A stretch of DNA of 64,000 nt, from contig NC_080423.1 in assembly GCF_029873635.1 (NCBI RefSeq), positions 89,077,191 to 89,141,190 of the forward strand, read 5' to 3'. Numbering within the stretch: the stretch's first letter is position 1; each line of letters starts with the position of its first letter. The DNA is from Malania oleifera (Eukaryota; Streptophyta; Magnoliopsida; Santalales; Ximeniaceae). The position numbers and the translations under genes are program-made. Under the pieces are notes generated by a model. That model saw only the letters and a program-made list of their open reading frames with translations. It ran no database searches and was not told where the DNA came from. Shown here piece by piece: positions 57,158 to 64,000 of the stretch.

Positions 57158-57950
57158 CTACTCACATGAATCATTTTTATGTGAAAGAAATAACACCCAT
57201 GTGAATCTAGAAAAGTCATCAACAATGAAAAAAACATATGATTTACCACCAAAACTTTGCACAAAATTAGGGCCAAACAGATCCAAGTGAAGCATTTCAA
57301 GTGGTCTAGTGGTACATATGAATTTCTTTTTCTTAAAACTAGATTTTGTTTGCTTACCCATTTGACATGCATCACAGATTTTATCTTTTACAAATGACAT
57401 TTTAGGCAAGCCTTTTACTAATTCTTTTCTAACAAGTTTTGACAATAAGTCCATACTAGCGTGTCATAAGCGCCTATGCCATAACCAACTAACTTCATTT
57501 ATAGCCGAAAAGCAAGTTACTTGGTGTGAAGCTAAGTTATCAAAAGAAGTAGTATAAACGTTTTCATGGTGATCTGCAGTGAAAAACACTTTGTGATCTG
57601 ATTTATTTTCAACTATGCATTTATCGTTTCCATATGATACCTTATATCCTTTATCACATAATTGACTTATGCTCAGTAAATTATGCTTCAGCCCATCAAC
57701 CAGTAAAAAATTATCTATAGTAAGGGAAGGATCTTTACCAACCTTACCTACGCCGATGATGCACCCTTTTGCATTGTCGCCAAACATCATATATCCTCCA
57801 TCGTTGTGAATGATTAACGCGAATTTTCCCTTGTCGTCGGTAATGTGCCATAAGCACCCGCTATCTAGGTACCACCTGTCCTTGGAGGAGGACAATCTTA
57901 AGCATACCTGCAAGATAAGCTAAGTAACTGATGCTGGTCCCTAAATTTTG
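57158..57950 (-). pseudogene. Element B protease, pre-integrase and integrase N-terminus
   Basis: On the minus strand WYLDSGCLWHITDDKGKF (about 57870-57815) is the copia protease with its DSG active site, and LLVDGLKHNLLSISQLCDKG is the pre-integrase region. The zinc domain follows as WLWHRRL, HASMDLLSKL and CDACQMGKQTKSSFK. Integrase begins PLEMLHLDLFGP (first catalytic D) and VDDFSRFTWVLFLSHKNDSC, then is cut by C. One frameshift lies near 57460. Protease matures the polyprotein; integrase inserts the cDNA. Confidence 0.88.
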
Positions 57951-58652
57951 TTGTGTCCACGGGGATTAGTAGCTGGATCACCCTTAATTACCAATACTTT
58001 TCAAATTTTCGCATGCTTATTCCTAAGTGGACAATCAAATTGAATATGGCCAATTTGTTTGCATTTAAAACATTTCATTCTACACTTAGGATCTTTAGGA
58101 GAGACTTGAGATTTCAATTCATGCGTGAAATGTCCTAAATAAAGATTAGGTCGTCTAACATTCTCAACACCATTAAAACCTAGACCCTTTTTACTTAAAG
58201 AATTTCCTTGGGCACCAAGTAGTTTTCAAAAATTATGTTTGCCCTCGGTGAATTTAAAAATAATTTTGGAGCTATCCTCCAATTTTCTCTCAAGTTTAGC
58301 AATGGTAACATCTTTTTCTTTCAAAATAGAAGCATGAAAGGTTTTTGCAATACCAAACAATTTTGACCAATTTTCACATTTCTTTTTCAAATCATCATTT
58401 TCTTTGGTCATTTTACTCAACAGTTTAGATACATGAATATATTCATATTATAATTCTCAAAATGTAGGCATGCAATCAGAATCACAATCATTAGATGAAT
58501 AATATGAAGATAATCAACAAGAAGGCAATACCTCATCATCGTGTGCCATCAAGCACAGATTAGCGACCTCTGAGTCGCTGTGGTCTGATTCTAAGTCACT
58601 ACTGCTTAATTTATCCCATGAGGTCCCTGCCTTCATGGCTTTCTTCTTTTTC
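57951..58652 (-). pseudogene. Element B gag C-terminus: coiled coil and second knuckle
   Basis: The minus strand has KMTKENDDLKKKCENWSKLF and KLERKLEDSSKIIFKFTEG (58420-58226), likely coiled coil, then KKGLGFNGVENVRR and an intact second knuckle CFKCKQIGHIQFDC (about 58075-58035). Stops and frame breaks separate the parts. The matching part of A is shorter and has lost the last C of this knuckle. Confidence 0.78.
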
Positions 58653-59596
58653 TTAGCCTGCTTTTCCAGTAGTGGGCAGTTCGACTTGATGTGCCCAAAT
58701 TTGTTGCAATTGTAACACGTGGGAGCATTTGATTTTTTTTTTTTTGCTAGACTCTCCCTTCTTAGATGCAGACTCCCTATATTTTTTGTATGACTTTCTA
58801 TTCTTCCTAAAGAATCTACTAAATTTTCTAGTTAGCATAGCCATACCATCATCAGTGTCAGGTTCGCTACATTCACTAGATGTGTTAGTGGATGTTTTCA
58901 ATGCAGCCACTTTCTTTGCCCTATTCTTTTCATTGACTCTCTCATTTATAGCTAATTCATAGGTGATTAGGGAACCTATCAATTCATCTAAAGTCATGGC
59001 CTTAAAGTTTCTACCCTCAACAATGGTCGTAGCCTTGGCTTCCCAAACAGGAGGCAAGCCTGTAAGAATCTTCCTAATCATCTCATATGCGAGATAGGTC
59101 TTTCCTAATGAATGCAGTGAGTTTATGATGTGTGTGAATCTAGTGTACATGATCTGAATGGACTCACCTATATTCATCCTAAAGGCCTCATACTCACTAG
59201 TCAACATATCTATCCTACTATCTTTCACATCCCTAGTACCTTCATATGTGACCTCTAACTTATCGCAGATTTCTTTTGTAGTAGAAAATGTCATAATTTG
59301 TTAAATTCATTTACATCAGGACTACAATACAGAATGTTTATAATAGTGGCATTCAAGCTAACAGCTTTCATGTCATCATCATCATATTCTTCCTCAATTT
59401 TAAGAACTCTAGTTGCACCCTCTGTTTTCATAGGAACATAATTTCCCTTTGAGACGATCCTCCACCCCTTCCAATCAGTATTTTGAAGGTAGATGCATAT
59501 CCTCTATTTCCAGAATGTGTAATTAACACCACTCAAAATTGGAGGTTGTGTGGAAGATGGTCCCTCGGGGAAAGGGGTCACAGAGCTATGAGCCAT
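58653..59596 (-). pseudogene. Element B gag, N-terminal and capsid part
   Basis: The minus-strand ATG at 59596 reads MAHSSVTPFPEGPSSTQPPI and SGVNYTFWK with a stop, then MKAVSLNATIINILYCSPDV. A second open piece from 59294 has KEICDKLEVTYEGTRDVKDS, MLTSEYEAFRMNIGESIQIM and LTGLPPVWEAKATTIVEGRN, followed by a basic tail and, in a shifted frame, the knuckle CYNCNKFGHIKSNC (about 58715-58670). It closely resembles gag of element A, so the two belong to the same lineage. Confidence 0.86.
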
Positions 59597-59637
59597 ATGC
59601 GATCTTTTGCCAAATAACTACTAGTCTATGTTACGTG

Positions 59638-59651
59638 GCTCTGATACCAAT
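59638..59651 (-). promoter_or_regulatory. Element B primer binding site
   Basis: ATTGGTATCAGAGC on the minus strand is a perfect initiator-Met-type primer site directly after the 5' LTR end. Confidence 0.9.
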
Positions 59652-59940
59652 TGTTAGCTTTACCATGATCCCAAGGGGGGGGGTGTGAATTGGTACTTTT
59701 AAAATTTATGCCCTAAGTGAAGATACTAATAGTAGTATATTCACAACCCTATGGTCAATCTAGTGTAAGTAAAGTAAGTCAATTATAATATGTATAAGAA
59801 ATTAAATAATGCAATTTAATTAACTACACATGCACTAGAAAGCAGTAAAGAGGAGTGACACGTAGAAATATTATCGAGGTTCGACAAATTGCCTACGTCC
59901 CCACCTTGGCTAACAAGCACAAGGATTTCCACTATACTTG
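59652..59940 (-). repeat. Element B 5' LTR, truncated to its last 289 bp
   Basis: Matches 29131-29425 of the 3' LTR, including GGTGTGAATTGGTAC and GCCTACGTCCCC. Similarity stops after CACTATACTTG, and Tat element T1 resumes at 59941. The missing outer 1.8 kb contains the promoter, so transcription from this end is not possible. Confidence 0.85.
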
Positions 59941-60246
59941 CTCATTTTAATGAAATGGTTAATGTGTTGCTGGTCAACCTTTGCTTCCTGAGTTCCATTG
60001 TCAAAAGTGTGTTTGCTTTAATTTTTTGCAGGGATGGGGAGGATGAAAACGCCAATACACAGGAGTTAGGAGTTGATGCTAATTTTGAAAAAATAATCCA
60101 AGAAGCCGAAATGGAAGAAGAAGAGCTTAATCTGTCCTCTGAAATGGAAAGAATGCTAAAATTTGATGAAAAACCCACTCTAACCAGTAGTGACCACACA
60201 ATTACCATAAACTTGGGAACTAAGGAAGAACCTAAATAAGTAAAAA
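59941..60246 (+). pseudogene. T1 linker before RT with a possible intron end
   Basis: Upstream of 60031 the text GCTTTAATTTTTTGCAG looks like a plant 3' splice site. Directly after it an acidic open piece starts (RDGEDENANTQELGVDANFE, SEMERMLKFDEKPT) and ends TITINLGTKEEPK with a stop at 60238. Tat/Ogre elements are known to carry an intron between protease and RT, so this may be its 3' end. The 5' part would have been lost at the junction with B. Confidence 0.6.
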
Positions 60247-61178
60247 TAGGGGTGCTATTGAGGGGTGAAGAGAAAGACAAAATAGTGGACTTCCTGAAGG
60301 AATATAGGGATGTTTTTGCATGGTCATACCAAGACATGCCGAGCTTAGACACTGACTTGGTGACTCATAAGATAGCCACTTACCCCAAGTGTAAACTTGT
60401 AAGGAAAAAGCTGAGGAGGATGCGGCCTGATATGGTGTAAAAGATAAAGGAGGAAGTTCAAATGTAATTGGAGGCTGGATTCTTGGAAATAGCCCAATAT
60501 TCTGAGCGGAGAGCCAATGTGGTCCCGATAATGAAGAAGAATGGGAAAGTGCAAGTATGTGTTGACTACTTGGACCTGAATATGACTAGCCCTAAAGATA
60601 ATTTCCTACTCCCACACATTGATTTTTTGGTAGATAACACAGCGGGGCATGCCTTATTTTCATTCATGGATGGCTTCTCGGGTTACAACTAGAATAAGAT
60701 GGCCCATGAAGATATAGAAAAGACTACATTCATCACCTTATGGGACCTTTCTATTACAAGGTCATGTCATTTGGTCTAAAGAGAACGAGGGACACTTACC
60801 AAAAAGCCATGGTAACCTTATTCCATGACTTGATGCAAAAAGAGATAGAAGTGTATGTGGATGATATGATTGTTAAAACATGGAGCAAAGGAAACCATGT
60901 GGCAAACTTGGAAAAGTTGTTTAGAAGGCTACGAAAATGTCAATTGAAATTGAATTCTGAAAAATGTACCTTTGGTATTACGTTGCGAAAATTGTTGGGA
61001 TTTATTATGAGCAAGAAGGGGACTGAGGTTGACCTGGATAAGATAAAGGCTATTCAAGAAATGGCTAGCCCCAAGACTAAAAAAGAGGTGTGGAGTTTCC
61101 TAGGTAGGCTCAATTGCATAGCCCGGTTCATATCCCAATTAAGAACTACCTCTGAACCTATTTTCAAGCTATTATGAA
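60247..61178 (+). pseudogene. T1 reverse transcriptase (Tat type)
   Basis: GVLLRGEEKDKIVDFLKEYR and DVFAWSYQDMPSLDTDLVTH lead into RT. It continues with EAGFLEIAQYSERRANVVPI, GKVQVCVDYLDLNMTSPKDN, PHIDFLVDNTAGHALFSFMD and GFSGYN, then a frameshift near 60740 and YYKVMSFGLK, KEIEVYVDDMIVKTWSKGNH with the YVDD box, and LGFIMSKKGTEVDLDKIKAI. It ends NCIARFISQL and EPIFKLL with a stop. Single stops at 60438, 60465 and 60690 disrupt it. The blocks are those of the Tat lineage of Ty3/gypsy. Confidence 0.9.
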
Positions 61179-61755
61179 AGAATAACCTAGAGAGATGGAA
61201 TGATGCTAGGAAGCCTTTGAGAAGATAAAATACTATCTCTTGAATCCACTGGTTTTGGTCCCTCCGGTACCAGGGAGGCCGCTCATCCTATACTTGGCAA
61301 TATCTGAAAACTCTATAGGTTGTGTACTAGGCCAACACGATGAGTCTAGAAGAAAAGAGCAGGTCATTTATTACCTAAGCAAAAATTTCACAGTGTGTGA
61401 GTAGAAGTACTCAGAATTGGAGAAAACTTGTTTTTCTTTGGTATGGGTGGTTAGTAGATTAAGACAATACACGTTGTACTACACGACATGGCTAATCTCC
61501 AAGATGTACCCGATTAAGTATGTCTTTGAAAAATAAGCTGTAACAGGCCGGGTAGCCTATTGGAAAATGTTGTTGACCGAGTATGATATAACCTATGTGA
61601 CAAGGAAGGCCATTAAAGGGAGCACCATAGCAGAGTATTTGGCGGAAAGGGTTGTGGATGACTACCAATCCATGGAGTTTGACTTCCCGAATAAAGAAAT
61701 TGATTTTAATAGACCAGGAAGAAGAAGATCATGCAAGATGGACTATGTTATTTGA
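61179..61755 (+). pseudogene. T1 RNase H (gypsy type)
   Basis: After stops the frame gives YYLLNPLVLVPPVPGRPLIL, YLAISENSIGCVLGQHDESR, QVIYYLSKNFTVCE, a stop, SELEKTCFSLVWVVSRLRQY and TLYYTTWLISKMYPIKYVFE. A short open piece follows at 61567 (LLTEYDITYVTRKAIKGSTI, AEYLAERVVDD). This is the RNase H that follows RT in all Ty3/gypsy elements. Confidence 0.85.
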
Positions 61756-62040
61756 TGGGGTAGGAAACGTATAGTGACATGGAATAGGAGTAGTGCTTGT
61801 TTCCCTAGAAGATAAACACTACCCGGTGTCAGCCAAACTTACTTTTCCTTACACCAACAACATTACTGAATATGAGGCATGCGCATTGGGTTTACAGGCT
61901 ACCATAGACCGGGGCTTTAAAGAGTTGACAGTTAAAGGGGATTTGGCTTTGGTGATTCATCAGTTTACTAGGGAGTGGCAGACCTAGGATTCAAAGCTAA
62001 TATTATATCAGGAATACATCCGTGAGTTAATTTAGGAGTT
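61756..62040 (+). pseudogene. T1 second RNase H (archaeal-type), first part
   Basis: VVLVSLEDKHYPVSAKLTFP, NNITEYEACALGLQATIDRG and LTVKGDLALVIHQFTREWQT match the additional RNase H that marks the Tat lineage. TEYEA and the D of GDLALV are the expected catalytic positions. It is interrupted after YQEYIRELI by solo LTR F and resumes at 63909. Confidence 0.87.
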
Positions 62041-63908
62041 TGTTGACCCTATTGGTCATCTCCCGTTTTGATCATGTCAAATACCTTGGTATATAACATT
62101 TTCCAAGTTTGTGTGCAGGACCATATTAGTAAGATCATATTGATGGCATGCGGTAACTTGAAGAAAAGGAAGACCCCGACATATTTATTTGTTGTAATTT
62201 CTATTTGGGTATGTATTTTTTAATTAAGTAATAATGCACATCATGCATGTAGGACTATAAGCTCAAAGACTTTAGAAAGACCCTAGGTATTTGCCCGTAC
62301 ACTTAAGATAGCTCCCAATATCACATATATTATCGTGAGAATAAACTGAATTGTGTCTAGACTTAAAAGGTAAAAATTAGAAAGGCATTCGGGCGACCAA
62401 ACTTGGCAGTTCAAACTGCCTCGGGCGACTGAATCGTGGACGGGTCAAAATATTGACCTATGTTCAGAAAATCGAATAAAAAATGAACATATCTTCCACG
62501 GGTGACCGAACCTGTGTCAGGTACTTTCCTACCAACTCAGGCACCCGAACGTTCATGTTTAATATACCCTCAGGTAACCGAACTTATAAGTTCAGCAAAC
62601 CAAACTTCAAACCAGGCACCCAAATCGCAGAGTTCTTGAGGAATCGCCTCAGTCAGCAAACTGATACCATATTCGGGCACCCGAACCTCAAAAACACCTT
62701 TTTGCACTGTGTCTATTCAGGCACCTGAAACTCTCGGGTTTTATTTTTTAATCGAGGTAAAATAGGTTAAACCGGGTTGATTTTTCTAAACACTTTTAAA
62801 ACAATTTTAATCATTACCCTGGTGTCCTCAACGGTCATAATTTTTCCATTCTCTATATATAGGGGCTCATTTGCTTAGATTAGCAACAATTAGTAAAAAG
62901 ATTAGGCAAAAATTCTCTAAAAAATCCTAAGCCCTATTTTGCTATACAAACCTCATACCCTCATACTATACTTTCTTTAAGAAATCCATCATTGTGAGTG
63001 TTTTATTTATCATTCTAGATTGCTAGAAACCCTCTCTTGTTATTGTGCTTGTGATTTTTATTTGAAGATTAAGCAAAGGATTTTTTACCCGATTTTATTT
63101 AATAAATCTTTGTGTGGGAAAATTCTTATAGCTAAGTGAGTCTTTGCATTGTTATTGCAAGACTCATTTGGGTTCGTATTTTTTATTGTGCAAAAATATT
63201 TTTACAAGCTCTAATTTGAATATCTCTTTATGCTTTGATATTGAGAAAACTATTTTGAGATATTCTAAATTGCTATTGGTTTGAATCTTTGAAACCCTAA
63301 ACTGAGATTATGATTTTATCACTATTTTGTTTCAAAGACTAGCTTGTAGAAACACTCTTGTGCTTGACTTGAGAAAATCACTATACTGGGTGTTGATTGC
63401 ACATAAACACCATTAAGCTTATAGTTCTTACATTATTGGTGTGCATTGATTATACTGTGCATAGTGGTACATATCTGCTTAGTGTGAGAAGCATTTTACA
63501 TGTATGCAAATTATAGTGTGAATTTGTTGTATTCCAAGCGTGGGCCTGAAGAGGGAGACAAGCCTTATTGAATAGTCTCGGATTGGCTTAGACCCGGTTA
63601 GGAAAGCTAGGTGCAGCATCCTAGTAATGCACGATTGTAGGTTGAGGTCAACCCCCATTAATTGAGTTGGTTGTAACCAGTGCCACTCCAACCATTAAAT
63701 GAGCATTAGTGGAATCCTCATGCTTGCGAGCTAGAGGCGGGGACGTAGGCAGTGTTGACTAAACCCCGATAACATATTGTGTGTGCATTTTATTTTTCTA
63801 TAATTTTTTTAATGTACATGCATGTTATACTGTTGCTATTTAGTTTAGCCTAGGAAGAAAATTTAAAATTCCAATTCACCCCCTCTTCGGAATACACCAA
63901 AGCTTACA
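62041..63908 (+). mobile_element. Solo LTR F (SIRE-like copia) in T1
   Basis: A 1868-bp unit from TGTTGACCCTATTGG to CAAAGCTTACA, flanked by GAGTT at 62036-62040 and 63909-63913. Its start resembles the minus-strand start of LTR B. A TATA box (CTCTATATATAGGGG) is at about 62851-62865, a set of GGGCGACC/GGCACCCGAAC motifs is at 62385-62735, GGACGTAGGC is at 63741 and CCAATTCACCCCCTCTTCGG is near the end. Removing it restores the T1 second RNase H. Confidence 0.92.
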
Positions 63909-64000
63909 GAGTTTGACGAAATCAGCTTTTCCCATTTAGAAAGGGAAAACAATTTGATTCCTGATGCCCTGACCACGTTAGTAGCTCTGATCAAAGTAGA
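63909..64000 (+). pseudogene. T1 second RNase H, continuation to window edge
   Basis: EFDEISFSHLERENNLIPDA and LTTLVALIKVE continue the Tat-type RNase H directly from 62040 (usual form: F-x-H-x-x-R-x-x-N, then DALA). Integrase and the 3' LTR of T1 would lie to the right of the window. Confidence 0.87.

Larger units (their letters stand above)
29131..59940 (-). mobile_element. Element B: SIRE/Maximus-like Ty1/copia element containing A and C
   Basis: Without its two inserts B reads, on the minus strand, 5' LTR (59652-59940, truncated), primer site, gag (59596 leftward), protease, integrase, RT, RNase H and 3' LTR (29131-31241). Element C sits in its integrase and element A in its RT; at both sites the B protein sequence joins after removal of the insert and one target copy. 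B interrupts Tat element T1. The target duplication cannot be checked because the 5' LTR has lost its outer 1.8 kb. Confidence 0.88.

Noticed and set aside
1..64000. A host protein-coding gene, defence system or biosynthetic cluster
   Set aside because: Every long coding similarity is gag, protease, RT, RNase H or integrase; the remaining gaps (6383-7740, 18660-19848) show no exon-like structure that I can support.

Overview
The window reads as nuclear DNA of a flowering plant. It is AT-rich, has no operons or bacterial signals, and I find no intact host gene, tRNA or rRNA. Nearly all of it can be assigned to LTR retrotransposons of the plant Ty1/copia (SIRE/Maximus-like and Tork/Tnt1-like) and Ty3/gypsy (Athila-like, Tat/Ogre-like and chromovirus-like) lineages. 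Most are broken by stops, frameshifts, deletions and later insertions. The species cannot be named from the sequence. The letters below are my own labels.

Left block (1-18395). Copia element G (minus strand; 5' LTR 18034-18395, gag 17178-17779) is split by Athila-like element H (minus; 5' LTR 15305-17177, internal region 182-15304, 3' LTR 1-181 running off the left edge). H carries two later insertions: a complete but pol-deleted chromovirus-like element I (plus; 1853-10656, duplicated target CAGTT) and a solo LTR J (12643-14453, duplicated target AGCAC).

Middle (18396-21222). This holds a probable CACTA transposon end, about 1.2 kb of unassigned DNA, and a roughly 300-bp SMART-like mini LTR element with 73-bp LTRs. 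Its 5' LTR is interrupted by an Athila-type solo LTR K (20129-21101, duplicated target ACCAA).

Right block (21223-64000) is a deep nest. Copia element D (plus; Tork/Tnt1-like) has a solo LTR E in its gag (21920-23638, duplicated target TGCAG) and is cut in its reverse transcriptase at 26087 by Tat-type gypsy element T1. T1 (plus; gag, protease, G-patch, RT, RNase H, second RNase H) is cut at 29131 by SIRE-like copia B (minus) and later by solo LTR F (62041-63908, duplicated target GAGTT). B in turn holds a second SIRE-like copia A in its RT (32380-41458) and a 14-kb gag-only Tat-type element C in its integrase (43099-57157, duplicated target CTACT). C is the youngest insertion: outside microsatellites its 3.3-kb LTRs differ at only about twenty positions by eye.

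Points most worth a second look: arrays of family-specific palindromic motifs just upstream of the TATA box in three SIRE-like LTR families; two abutting tandem arrays (about 24 and 46 bp units) in the 3' region of C; the SMART-like element restored when K is removed; and the precise protease-to-integrase deletion in H.
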